Source of the DNA: CAZVEE01 sp964625525
Lineage (GTDB): Bacteria > Pseudomonadota > Alphaproteobacteria > JAJFIK01
Direction: 5' to 3'
Length of the DNA stretch: 64,000 nt
Assembly (NCBI GenBank): GCA_964625525.1
Contig: CAZVEE010000009.1
Location: 1 to 64,000, forward strand
Below the pieces are notes generated by a model. It was not told where the DNA came from and did no database searches. It was given only the letters and a program-made list of their open reading frames with translations. How positions within the stretch are numbered: the stretch's first letter is position 1; each line of letters begins with the position of its first letter. Positions 55,065 through 63,643 of the stretch are shown here, piece after piece. Both the position numbers and the translations under genes were made by a program.

Positions 55065-56420
55065 TCAAGGCCTGGGGAAACCGGAGCTGGCATTGATGCG
55101 GGTGCGGTCGGCGTGGCCGAGGCCTTCGCGCATGTGGCGCAACAACTCGGGCAAGCTGGCGTCCATGGTCTCGAAATGCGCCGGCCGGTCGAGAAGCGCC
55201 TTGAGCGGTGGTGCCAGCTCCACGGGGCGGGCGATCACCGGCTCCACCACTTCCGGGAATTTCGAGGCGTGCGCGGTGGCGGCGAGCACCCAGGGCTGTT
55301 GCTTCGGCGCGCCCACCAGCCCGTGATAGGCGTGCAGCCCCGCCGCCGTATGCGGACACCAGACCAGACCGTGGCGCTGATGATCGCGGGCGATCGTGCC
55401 CCGGATGGCTTCATTGCTCACCCCCACGGCACTGACGCCGAAATCGGTCAGCGCCTCGCGATCACCGAGCGCCATCAGCCGCTCGAAATTGCTCGGCGCG
55501 CCCACATCCATGGCATTGGCAATGGTGGGCACGGAGGCGCGCGGAGTGTAGCGTCCCGTCAGGAAATAATCCGGAATCGTCTCATTGGCATTGGTGGCGC
55601 ACAAGATCCGGCCAATGGGCAGGCCCATGATCTTGGCCCAGACGCAGGCCAGCGCATTACCCAGATTGCCCGTTGGGATGATCACATTGGCGGGCTCGCC
55701 CGTGATCGCGTGCACCCGCAGCGCCGCCCAGGCGTGATAGCACAGCTGCGCCAGCACCCGCGCGATATTGATGGAATTGGCCGATGTCAGGTTAAAGCCC
55801 CGGCGCATCTCCTCATCGGCGAAGGCCTGTTTCGCCAGCGCCTGGCAGGCATCGAAATCGGGCTTCACCGCAAGCGTCAGCACATTGCGCGACCAGCAGG
55901 ACAGTTGATGCTGTTGCAGGCTCGACACGCGGCCTTCTGGGAACATCACCACCACCCGCGCCTCGGGCCGGTTGTCGAACGCCGCTGCGACCGCGCCGCC
56001 AGTGTCGCCCGACGTGGCGACGAGAATAGTAAAAGGCGGGTCTTCGGGTTGTTTCAGCCGGGTCAGACATTCCGCCAGGAAACGCGCGCCGAAATCCTTG
56101 AACGCGGCCGTGGGGCCGTGAAACAGGTCCAACACGAAGAACCGCGCCTCGTCCCCGTGCGGACGGTTCAATTCCAGCGGAAAGTTAAAGGCGCTCTCGC
56201 ACATGACCTCAAGGCTGGGGCGCAGCTCATCGGCGGCGAAGAACGGCGCCAACAGGCGCGGCGCGAGAGTGGCGAGTGGCGCCTCCGGGTTGAGCTTCTC
56301 CACATCAAGCTGAGGCAGCGCATCGGGGACATAAAGGCCGCCATCGGGCGCCAGACCCGTCATCACCGCCTCGCTCAACGAGACCGCCGGGCTTTCATTC
56401 CGGGTGCTGACGAACCGCAT
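55065..56420 (-). CDS. thrC: Threonine synthase
   Basis: 451 aa PLP enzyme that turns O-phosphohomoserine into threonine. MRFVSTRNESPAVSLSEAVMTGLAPDGGLYVPD is the typical N-terminus; GPTAAFKDFGARFL holds the PLP Lys; TSGDTGGAVAAAF, TSANSINIARVLAQ and PTGNLGNALA bind the phosphate and substrate. ATG 56420 (GGGAG upstream) is chosen; the longer Arg-rich extension to 56708 is antisense noise over the thrB end. Last gene of a thiolase-thrB-thrC operon. Confidence 0.95.
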   Translation of the reverse strand: MRFVSTRNESPAVSLSEAVMTGLAPDGGLYVPDALPQLDVEKLNPEAPLATLAPRLLAPFFAADELRPSLEVMCESAFNFPLELNRPHGDEARFFVLDLFHGPTAAFKDFGARFLAECLTRLKQPEDPPFTILVATSGDTGGAVAAAFDNRPEARVVVMFPEGRVSSLQQHQLSCWSRNVLTLAVKPDFDACQALAKQAFADEEMRRGFNLTSANSINIARVLAQLCYHAWAALRVHAITGEPANVIIPTGNLGNALACVWAKIMGLPIGRILCATNANETIPDYFLTGRYTPRASVPTIANAMDVGAPSNFERLMALGDREALTDFGVSAVGVSNEAIRGTIARDHQRHGLVWCPHTAAGLHAYHGLVGAPKQQPWVLAATAHASKFPEVVEPVIARPVELAPPLKALLDRPAHFETMDASLPELLRHMREGLGHADRTRINASSGFPRP

Positions 56421-56466
56421 AGCTGCTTTGTCTCCCGTGTTCCACGCCTGATCGCACACCCCGTGG

Positions 56467-57435
56467 TCACACGAGGGTGCGCGCCCCTTCAATCCCCTGC
56501 GGCGCATCCAGGATCTGCGCCCCGGCGCCCGCCACCGGCGCCGCATAGGAGCGGTATCCGATTCCCGCCGTCTCGAACGCCCCACCCAGCGCCGCCGCCA
56601 CCGCGTCCGCCTCGCCCGGCGCGGCCCAAGCAAAGACCGACGGCCCGCTGCCCGATAGCGAACACCCAATAGCCCCCGCCTCCAGCGCCGCCGCCTTGGC
56701 CGCAGCAAAGGGGGCCACCAGATGCGCCCGCTGTGGCTCCACCAGCGCGTCTTTCATGCCCAGGCGCAAAAGCGCCCGGTCGCCCTCGTAACAGCCCGCC
56801 AAGAACAGCGCCACATGGCGCGCATGCAGCACCGCCGTCGCCAGCGGCACGTCTGGCTTCAAAACCGCGCGCGCCATGCGCGTTTCCACTGTGATATCGG
56901 GATGCACCAGCAGACAGACGAGATCATCCGGCACCGGCACGGGCCGCACCCGCAAGGGAACGTCTTCGCACAAAAGAACAACGCCGCCGTAAAGACTGGC
57001 CGCCACATTGTCCACCGGCGGTGGGTCGGCGGAGGCGCGCTCGCCTTCAAAGGCACAAGCCAGCACCGCGTTTCGGTCGAGCGGGTCGCCCAGCAGGGCA
57101 TTGACGGCCACCGCCGCCGCGACCGCCGATGCCGCCGAACCGCCCATGCCTGAACTCATAGGCACGCCCTTGTCCACATCCAGGACGACGCCGCCCGGGT
57201 GCCCGGCCTGCGCCAGCACGGCCTGGCCTGCCCGTAACGCCGTATTGTGCGCCACCTCTTGGGGCAATCGCGTCACCAAACCGCTGACGGCGCCGAGCGT
57301 GAGGCCCGGCGCCTCGACCGCGCGCGCGGTCACGGTGTCAAACAGGACCGGAAAGGCTTGGCCCAGAATATCGAAGCCGACGGCCACATTGCCGATGCTG
57401 GCGGGCGCCCGCGCCGCGCGGAGAGAGTGAACCAT
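56467..57435 (-). CDS. thrB: Homoserine kinase, GHMP type
   Basis: 322 aa. APASIGNVAVGFDILG and VPMSSGMGGSAASAVAAAVAVNALL (ATP loop), with GCSLSGSGPSVFAWA near the end, are the three GHMP motifs of the classic ThrB. Many alphaproteobacteria use the unrelated APH-like homoserine kinase, so the GHMP form is a useful trait. GGAAG precedes ATG 57435. It lies 24 bp after the thiolase and 46 bp before thrC. Confidence 0.93.
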   Translation of the reverse strand: MVHSLRAARAPASIGNVAVGFDILGQAFPVLFDTVTARAVEAPGLTLGAVSGLVTRLPQEVAHNTALRAGQAVLAQAGHPGGVVLDVDKGVPMSSGMGGSAASAVAAAVAVNALLGDPLDRNAVLACAFEGERASADPPPVDNVAASLYGGVVLLCEDVPLRVRPVPVPDDLVCLLVHPDITVETRMARAVLKPDVPLATAVLHARHVALFLAGCYEGDRALLRLGMKDALVEPQRAHLVAPFAAAKAAALEAGAIGCSLSGSGPSVFAWAAPGEADAVAAALGGAFETAGIGYRSYAAPVAGAGAQILDAPQGIEGARTLV

Positions 57436-57459
57436 CGGCGTCTTCCGTCGGTTTCCAGT

Positions 57460-58662
57460 TTACGCGTCCTGCGCCCCGATAATGCAGACCGCGCACACAT
57501 TGGTAGAGGGGGTGCCGCCCAGATTATGGGTCAGGCCGATAGACGGGCTCGGCAATTGGCGTTCTCCTGCCCGACCCTGCAGTTGCAGATACATCTCATA
57601 AAGCATGCGCAGCCCCGAAGCGCCGATCGGGTGCCCAAAACACTTCAAGCCGCCATCGATCTGACACGGCACGCCGCCACTGGAGTCGTAAAAGCCCTCC
57701 ATGACATCACGCCAGCCACCCCCTTCTGGGGAAATGAACAGGTCTTCCATGGTCACCAATTCGGTGACGGAGAAGCAGTCATGCACCTCCATCATGGACA
57801 CCTGATCGCGCGGCCGCTCGATCCCCGCCTCTTGATAGGCCTTGCGCGCCGCCACGCGAGCGGTGTGAAAGTAGCTGCCGTCCCAGGAATTGTGCGACGA
57901 TTCCAGGCCATTGGAGAGGGACAATTGCAGCGCCTTCACGGTGATGATGTCGCTTTTACCCAGGCTGCGCGCGATTTCCGGCGTTGTCACAATGGCGCAG
58001 GCCGAACCATCCGACACCCCGCAACAGTCAAACAGGCCCAGCGGCTCGGCGATCATGGGCGCTTTCATCACCTGCTCTTCGGTGATGACATTGCGCAGAT
58101 GCGCCTTAGGGTTCTTGGATCCGTTCTCGTGGCTCTTCACCGAGACATGGGCAATAGCGCGCTTCAGCGTGTCCGCGTCCACCCCATGTTTTTTCATGTA
58201 AGCACTGGCAAGCTGAGCGAATGATCCGGGGGCGGACATATTGGGCGCTACTTGCGGATTGAACGTGCCGGGCTGCGGCACGGGCAGGCCGCCATAGCCC
58301 GTATCCTTGAGTTTCTCCACACCCAGCGCCAGCGCGATATCACAAGCGCCCGCCGCCACCGCATAAACGGCACCGCGAAAGGCCTCGGAGCCGGAGGCGC
58401 AGAAATTCTCCACCCGCGTCACCGAGATGTTCGGCAGGCGCAAGGTGGTGGACAGCGGCGTGCCGCCCTTGCCCACGCTCGCCTCTTCAATATGGGTGGA
58501 GAACCAGGCCGCCTCGATCTGATTGGTGCCGATCCCGGCGTCTTCGAGGGCCTCCAGATAGGCCTCCACCATCAGTTCTTCCGCGCCCGCATCCCAGCGT
58601 TCGCCGAATTTGGAACACCCCATGCCTAGGATGGCCACCTTATCCCGGATGCCCGTTGCCAT
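57460..58662 (-). CDS. Thiolase family protein (SCP2-type acetyl-CoA acyltransferase)
   Basis: 400 aa. KVAILGMGCSKFGERWDAGAEELMVEAYLEALEDAGI is typical of SCP2-thiolase-like proteins. The acylated Cys is in VENFCASGSEAFRGA; EVHDCFSVTELVTMEDL and GGLKCFGHPIGASGLRM give the His/Cys pair. Such enzymes often work with a Zn-ribbon/OB partner (DUF35); a protein with that domain is encoded nearby at 61030. GGGAGGACGAG precedes ATG 58662. First gene of the operon with thrB and thrC, an unusual partnership. Confidence 0.9.
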   Translation of the reverse strand: MATGIRDKVAILGMGCSKFGERWDAGAEELMVEAYLEALEDAGIGTNQIEAAWFSTHIEEASVGKGGTPLSTTLRLPNISVTRVENFCASGSEAFRGAVYAVAAGACDIALALGVEKLKDTGYGGLPVPQPGTFNPQVAPNMSAPGSFAQLASAYMKKHGVDADTLKRAIAHVSVKSHENGSKNPKAHLRNVITEEQVMKAPMIAEPLGLFDCCGVSDGSACAIVTTPEIARSLGKSDIITVKALQLSLSNGLESSHNSWDGSYFHTARVAARKAYQEAGIERPRDQVSMMEVHDCFSVTELVTMEDLFISPEGGGWRDVMEGFYDSSGGVPCQIDGGLKCFGHPIGASGLRMLYEMYLQLQGRAGERQLPSPSIGLTHNLGGTPSTNVCAVCIIGAQDA

Positions 58663-58811
58663 GGTCTCGTCCTCCCATTTGCCGTCGGTTTTTTCTCTCC
58701 GTCCGGCGGGCAGTATCGGCGCCTTTTGGCCGGGCTTCAATGCGGTCTGCTCTTGACGGATGGGAGCAAGGCGCCAATCTGCCGGACGTCACCGACCAAC
58801 AGGAGGGTTTG

Positions 58812-58950
58812 ATGGCCCGCAAAGCCAATCCGATGGCCAAGGCGCTGCGCACGACCGTGTTCCGCCCCAAGGTTCAGGGTGATCCCCGAAAAGATCCGCG
58901 CAAGACGCGCAAAAAGCTGAAAGCGGCTCTCAAGCGGGAGCCGCTTTTTT
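58812..58950 (+). CDS. Small ArfA-like basic protein, frame without stop before its terminator
   Basis: A very strong site (AGGAGGG, 4 nt spacing) leads ATG 58812. The product begins MARKANPMAKALRTTVFRPK, then a Lys/Arg/Pro-rich tail. The pattern xxALxxxxFRPKV plus basic residues resembles the alternative ribosome-rescue factor ArfA. A Rho-independent terminator lies inside the frame at 58922-58950; the frame itself stays open to 59147. The mRNA would therefore end without a stop codon, as for E. coli arfA, whose synthesis is controlled by tmRNA. About 46 codons would be translated. The identity is tentative; the nonstop arrangement is directly visible. Confidence 0.5.
58922..58950 (+). terminator. 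Rho-independent terminator inside the small ArfA-like frame
   Basis: AGCGGCTC (58922-58929) and GAGCCGCT (58938-58945) form an 8-bp perfect stem, followed by TTTTTT (58945-58950). It is preceded by A-rich sequence, so weak reverse function for the minus-strand EamA remnant is possible. Confidence 0.85.
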
Positions 58951-58951
58951 C

Positions 58952-59683
58952 TTATGGGGCCGATGACGTGGCCGACGCGGTGCGGGGCCCGAGCGCGGTG
59001 TACAGACACGCCGCGATGATCGCCGCCGCGCCGATCCAGAGCGTCCAATGGGGCAATTCCAGGAAGAACACCCAGCCCAAAAGCGCACTCCACAACAAGG
59101 CGGAATATTCGAACGGCACCAGGCTCTGCACGCAGGCCCGCGCATAGGCCATGGACAACAGCATCCAGACACTGGAGCCCGTTACCGCGAGGGCCAGAAT
59201 CCACGGCAGTGCACTGACCGGCGGCAAGGGCGCGAAGACCAGCGCCACCGGCGCCAGCCACAACGCCGGCATCACATTGGCAAAAAACGCGATCGCCTAA
59301 TGCCCATCCGAGCGCGCCCGCGCCCGCCGCATAATCAGCGACAAGGCATAAAACACCGCCGCGGCGAGCGCCGCCAGCCGCCCCAGCAGCGTACCCGCCT
59401 CGCCGTCTCCCGGATCACTGCCCAGCGCAATCACCACCACGCCCGCAAAACCCAGCAGCGACGCGAGCAGCACGCGCGCCTGCGGACGGACGCCAAGGAT
59501 GAGCCATTCCAGCGGTGCCACCATGAGCGTGGCGGTAAAGCCTAAGGTGGTGGCTTCCGCCAAGGGCAGTTTTGTCAGGGAGAAAAAGAACAGCAGCACC
59601 ATGGCCGTATGCACGAGCCCGCGCAGCATATGAAAGCGTGTCGCCGGCCATCCGGGCAGCCGCTCCCCCGACCACCACCACAC
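58952..59683 (-). pseudogene. EamA/DMT-type transporter remnant with in-frame amber codon
   Basis: Two pieces share one frame: FHMLRGLVHTAMVLLFFFSLTKLPLAEATTLGFTATL ... RRARARSDGH, then TAG at 59297-59299, then AIAFFANVMPALWLAPVALVF ... LPHWTLWIGAAAIIAACLYT. Together they make about eight or nine of the usual ten helices of a drug/metabolite transporter. The first roughly 60 residues are missing, replaced by a TIR-domain fragment. No start with a good site remains. Clearly non-functional. Confidence 0.82.
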
Positions 59684-59846
59684 AGCGCGCCGTGCGCACG
59701 TCGTGCTCGATCACTTCGTCCCAGCGGTCGCCTGCGCGCAGGTCCGTGTCCCACCAGACGCTAAAGCCCGCCGCTTCCAAGGCCGCCACGATCGGGCGCA
59801 CCCGCGCCGCGTCGGCCTTCGCGTAGCTCACGAAAACGTCGGTCAT
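59684..59846 (-). pseudogene. TIR-domain gene fragment
   Basis: MTDVFVSYAKADAARVRPIV, then AALEAAGFSVWWDTDLRAGD and IEHDVRTARCVVVV, is the first half of a TIR domain, with a strong GGGGGGAG site before ATG 59846. After about residue 56 the frame runs into EamA transporter sequence in another frame, so only 5' coding sequence survived a deletion. Full TIR proteins serve in signalling or NAD-depleting defence; this piece cannot. Confidence 0.75.
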
Positions 59847-59930
59847 GCTGCTCCCCCCAGCGCCTCACCGCTGGAAACTATCGGTAATCGGCGTAAGCTC
59901 CGCAACCAGGACACACACGGGGGACGTACC

Positions 59931-61025
59931 ATGCGCATTCGGATCTGGGCCCTTCTGATGGCCGTGATTGTGGCGGGCTGCACACAGGAGCATCCGCCCA
60001 CTGAAGGCCCTCCCGTGGGCATGCAGCGGCTCAGCTTGGAGGATCCTGAGCGGCTGGCGTGGGATGGGGACCGCCACCGGCCGCTGGCGACCTTCGTCTG
60101 GTATCCCGCCCCGGACGGCACCGCGATGGCCGAGGTCGTGGTCCCGGCGCAGCGCCCGGTGTTTTTCGGCGGTCACGCGGCCCGTAACGCCCCTTTGGCC
60201 GAAGGCGGCCCTTATCCGCTGGTGCTGCTCTCCCACGGCACAGGCGGCTCGGCCTTTCAGATGATGTGGCTGGGGCGCGCGCTCGCCGCCCGGGGCTACA
60301 TCACGGCGGCGGTTGATCACCACGGCAATACGGCCGCTGAAGAGGCCTTCGATGCGCGCGGCTTCCGCATGCCCTGGCTGCGAGCCCAGGATCTGAGCGC
60401 GGTGCTCGATCAGCTCTTGAGCCATGACACATTCGGTCCCCGGATCGATCCGGACCGCATTGCCGCGGCGGGTTTTTCTCTCGGCGGCTACACGGCGATG
60501 ACGCTCGCCGGCGCGCGCAGCGATCTGGCGCGCTTTGAGGCCTTCTGCGCCGGGCCGGACCGGGACCGCACCTGCGACGCCCAGGCGGAGTATCCGGAAG
60601 CGGACACCGCGTTCGCCGCCCTTCGCGCCGTAGATCCCAGCCTTGAGACAGCCATTGCGCGCCATGGGGATGACTTCGGCGATGCTCGTGTGAAGGCCAT
60701 CGTGGCGCTTGCCCCGGCGCTCGCCGCAATGCTCACCGATGAAAGCCTGGCCGCCATTGATGCGCCGGTCCTGATCATCGCCGGAGATGCGGACACGGTC
60801 ACGCCGGTGCGCACCAATGCCGCGCGCCTGCTCAACACCCTGCCCAACGCACAGATGGAAATCCTCCAGGGTGCGACCCACTATGGCTTCTTGAACACCT
60901 GCACCGCCCGGGGTCGCCGTTTCGTCCCCGTCTGCGCCGATGACCCGGCCATGCCCCGCGCAGACGTGCACGACCAAGCCATTGCCTTCATCGAGACCCA
61001 CTTGCGGCGGAGCCTCACGCCGTGA
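59931..61025 (+). CDS. Lipoprotein alpha/beta hydrolase (dienelactone/PAF-acetylhydrolase-like)
   Basis: 364 aa. MRIRIWALLMAVIVAGC gives a lipobox with the lipidated Cys at about 17. PLVLLSHGTGGS is the oxyanion region, AAAGFSLGGYTAMTL the Ser elbow, IIAGDADTVTPV the Asp, GATHYGF the His. Probably a periplasmic esterase. GGGGGAC precedes ATG 59931; the frame extends to 59703. Convergent with the fusion gene, 4 bp apart. Confidence 0.88.
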   Translation: MRIRIWALLMAVIVAGCTQEHPPTEGPPVGMQRLSLEDPERLAWDGDRHRPLATFVWYPAPDGTAMAEVVVPAQRPVFFGGHAARNAPLAEGGPYPLVLLSHGTGGSAFQMMWLGRALAARGYITAAVDHHGNTAAEEAFDARGFRMPWLRAQDLSAVLDQLLSHDTFGPRIDPDRIAAAGFSLGGYTAMTLAGARSDLARFEAFCAGPDRDRTCDAQAEYPEADTAFAALRAVDPSLETAIARHGDDFGDARVKAIVALAPALAAMLTDESLAAIDAPVLIIAGDADTVTPVRTNAARLLNTLPNAQMEILQGATHYGFLNTCTARGRRFVPVCADDPAMPRADVHDQAIAFIETHLRRSLTP

Positions 61026-61029
61026 GTCG

Positions 61030-62475
61030 TTACATCGGCACCGCTTTCCAGAAATAGCGGCGGAAGCCCCGGGTCTCGTCGAAATCCTTGATGCGGAAGA
61101 CCATGCGCACGGCCATGCCGGTTTCGACCGTACCCGGATCAACATCCGTCAAATCGGCCATCAGGCGCCCGCCTTCTTCAAAGGTCACCATGCCGTAGTG
61201 CTGCGGCGGATCCATGGAATAGGTCAGATAATCCGCAGACCAGGACAGCATGGACCCCGGCCGGTCGGCAAAGCTATAGGGCTCCTGGGTATCCACCGCG
61301 CCGCAATTGGGGTTCACACAGATCCGGCTGCGCGGATATTGCGCCGTACCGCAAACCGTACACCGTCCCCCCACCAAGCCAGAGATAACGTCGTCCTTGC
61401 GATAAAGCACGGTGAGAGCGGTCTTGTTGTCCTTCTCCGCCCGCATGCCCTTGTCCCAGTCGAGCATGTTTTTGAAGGTGAGCAGCTTCATGTAATTGGT
61501 TTCCGCCTTGCGTCGCGCTAGCGAGCCGGTGACGGCTCGCCGTTTGGGCAGGCTGGCAATGGCTTCGGTGACCTCAAACAGCAGCGCCGTCACCCCTTGG
61601 GCGAATTGCACGACCAGGATCCGCTCACCTGGCCGGGCGTCCTCCAGCGCATGGGCAAGCATCACCAGCGCGTGGGCCGTGCCCGCCTCGCCGCATTCCA
61701 TGGCCAGGTTCGGGCGCACGGCGTCCGGCTTGATCCCCACCATGCCCGCGATCTTGGGCGGGATGGCCGGGAACGGGCTTGGCAGGATCATATGCGTGAT
61801 GGTGTCCGCGCCGACATCGGTCTTCTCAAAGAGCGCCTTGACCACGCGGGGCACGAGCTTCGAGTAGCCCTCGTCGCGGATCCAGCGCTCTTCCCAGTGA
61901 TAATCGAAGCGATGGCCCTCGCCCCGGAAGTGATCGACAAAGTTCGCCGTCAGCGTCTGCGCACCCACAAAGCGGGCAATGGGATTTTCCGCCCCCACCA
62001 AAAGCGCCGCAGCCGCGTCGCCATAGTCCATTTCCTGCGGGCTTGCCGCCCGCGCCATGCGGGTCTCCCCGGCCGTGACCAACCCGGCCTGGGCCATGCC
62101 GCTCTTGACGGTGGTGAGGGCATCGAGAAGCGCGGTGACGCCCGCCCGCTGCGAGCCGGTGGCATCGCTGGAGCGCAAGGTGTCCGGCAAGCCCAGCGCC
62201 GAGGCCACAATGCTGGCATTCAGCCGGTCGGCGAAGGGGAATGTCGTTGAGGCCGCATGCAAGGTCTCGATCCGCGCCCGGTCGAACCCATCAAGGCAAT
62301 CCCGGGCCGCTTCCACCGACAAGGTCACCGCGTCCTCGTCCCAATTGGCCAGCGCCCGTTCGCCCTTGGCGCGGCCGCGCAGGCCCGGGTTCAGCCAGGC
62401 ATGAGCCTGCGCAATGGCTTTGCGCTCAAGCCGCAGGCGAGGCACATAGGCCCCGAACGAGACGATACCGACCAT
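61030..62475 (-). CDS. HMG-CoA-synthase-like protein fused to a Zn-ribbon/OB (DUF35) domain
   Basis: 481 aa. Residues about 1-330 are a thiolase-fold condensing enzyme (GIVSFGAYVPRLRLERKAIA, GLPDTLRSSDATGSQRAGVTALLDAL, LAMECGEAGTAHALVMLAHAL). The usual Cys nucleophile position (GxxCxSG) is not clear: the strand reads SDATGSQRAG. From about 365 a four-Cys ribbon (GGRCTVCGTAQYPRSRICVNPNCGAV) precedes an OB fold. Such two-domain proteins partner thiolases, like the archaeal thiolase/HMGS/DUF35 complex; a thiolase is encoded 2.4 kb away. GGGAGGACTTT precedes ATG 62475. Confidence 0.82.
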   Translation of the reverse strand: MVGIVSFGAYVPRLRLERKAIAQAHAWLNPGLRGRAKGERALANWDEDAVTLSVEAARDCLDGFDRARIETLHAASTTFPFADRLNASIVASALGLPDTLRSSDATGSQRAGVTALLDALTTVKSGMAQAGLVTAGETRMARAASPQEMDYGDAAAALLVGAENPIARFVGAQTLTANFVDHFRGEGHRFDYHWEERWIRDEGYSKLVPRVVKALFEKTDVGADTITHMILPSPFPAIPPKIAGMVGIKPDAVRPNLAMECGEAGTAHALVMLAHALEDARPGERILVVQFAQGVTALLFEVTEAIASLPKRRAVTGSLARRKAETNYMKLLTFKNMLDWDKGMRAEKDNKTALTVLYRKDDVISGLVGGRCTVCGTAQYPRSRICVNPNCGAVDTQEPYSFADRPGSMLSWSADYLTYSMDPPQHYGMVTFEEGGRLMADLTDVDPGTVETGMAVRMVFRIKDFDETRGFRRYFWKAVPM

Positions 62476-62617
62476 AAAGTCCTCCCAGACCGATTGTTGT
62501 GCGCTTGGTGCGCTTCGCGGCTCAGTGTAGCGGATGCTCTCGGGTCGGCAACGCGGGTCTTGCGCCCGCCGGAGCGAGGCGGTAGGCCACAGGCCCACGA
62601 CGAAGGAAGCCTGGCCA

Positions 62618-63583
62618 ATGCCCCACGACACGCCCCATATCACCGCCGCGCGCGCCGTGCTCGCCACCGAAATCAAGGGCCTGGAGGCGCTCGCCGCCAC
62701 CCTTGATCCCCGCTTTGAAGAGGCGGTCGAGACCCTCGACCGGGCCCGCGGTCGGGTGATCGTGTCGGGCATCGGCAAAAGCGGGCATGTGGGCTCCAAG
62801 ATCGCCGCCACCCTCGCCTCCACCGGCAAGCCCGCGCAGTTTGTCCATGCGGCCGAAGCAAGCCACGGGGATCTGGGCATGATCACCGAGGACGATGTGG
62901 TGCTGGCCCTGTCGAAATCCGGCGAGACGGCGGAGTTAAGCGATCTGATTGCCTTCACGCGCCGCTTCTCCCTGCCGCTCATCGCCATCACGGCCGATGC
63001 CGACAGCACGCTGGCGCGGCGTGCGAGTGTGGCGCTCGTGCTGCCCGATACGCCCGAGGCCTGCCCCAATGGTCTCGCGCCCACCAGCTCGACCACCATG
63101 ATGATGGCCCTGGGCGATTGCTTGGCCATTGCACTCCTGAAGAAACGCAACTTCTCAGCGAGTGACTTCAAGCAGTTCCACCCGGGCGGCAAGCTCGGTG
63201 CCCAGCTTCTTCACCTGCGCGATATTATGCACACCGGCGAGGCCATACCGCTCGCGCGCATCGATACGCTCATGTCGGAGGCGCTCGTGACCATGAGCGC
63301 CAAGCGTTTTGGCTGTGTCGGCGTCACCGATGAGGCGGGCGCGCTCGTCGGCATCGTCACAGACGGAGACTTGCGCCGGCATATGAGTGCTGATCTCATG
63401 GACCGAACGGCTGGGTCCTTGATGACCCACGGGCCCAAGACCGGCACGCCCACGATGCTCGTCGCCGAAGCGGTGAACATGATGAATGCGAACAAGATCC
63501 TGGTGTTGTTTGTGGTTGGGGACGCGGGCGAGCCTTTGGGTGTGGTGCATATGCACGATGTATTGCGGGTGGGCGCCGCCTGA
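62618..63583 (+). CDS. kdsD: KpsF/GutQ-type arabinose-5-phosphate isomerase
   Basis: 321 aa. SIS domain (VSGIGKSGHVGSKIAATLASTG, EASHGDLGMI, LSKSGETAEL) and paired CBS domains (about 205-321, ending VHMHDVLRVG). It converts ribulose-5-phosphate to arabinose-5-phosphate for Kdo in lipopolysaccharide. GAAGGAAG precedes ATG 62618. Divergent from the fusion gene. Confidence 0.94.
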   Translation: MPHDTPHITAARAVLATEIKGLEALAATLDPRFEEAVETLDRARGRVIVSGIGKSGHVGSKIAATLASTGKPAQFVHAAEASHGDLGMITEDDVVLALSKSGETAELSDLIAFTRRFSLPLIAITADADSTLARRASVALVLPDTPEACPNGLAPTSSTTMMMALGDCLAIALLKKRNFSASDFKQFHPGGKLGAQLLHLRDIMHTGEAIPLARIDTLMSEALVTMSAKRFGCVGVTDEAGALVGIVTDGDLRRHMSADLMDRTAGSLMTHGPKTGTPTMLVAEAVNMMNANKILVLFVVGDAGEPLGVVHMHDVLRVGAA

Positions 63584-63643
63584 AGATCGCGCCTCCTGCT
63601 GGTCCTGTGAGCATCCACAAGGCCGAGGTTTGGGGGAGGCCGC

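Noticed and set aside
56421..56708. Arg-rich N-terminal extension of threonine synthase
   Set aside because: It overlaps the coding end of thrB and has no homology; the conserved start is MRFVSTR at 56420.
40094..59299. UAG reassigned to Trp in this genome
   Set aside because: Several intact genes end in TAG at normal lengths (kinase 18127, LytTR regulator 18947, FrnE-like 36489, hydrolase 43251), so UAG acts as a stop.
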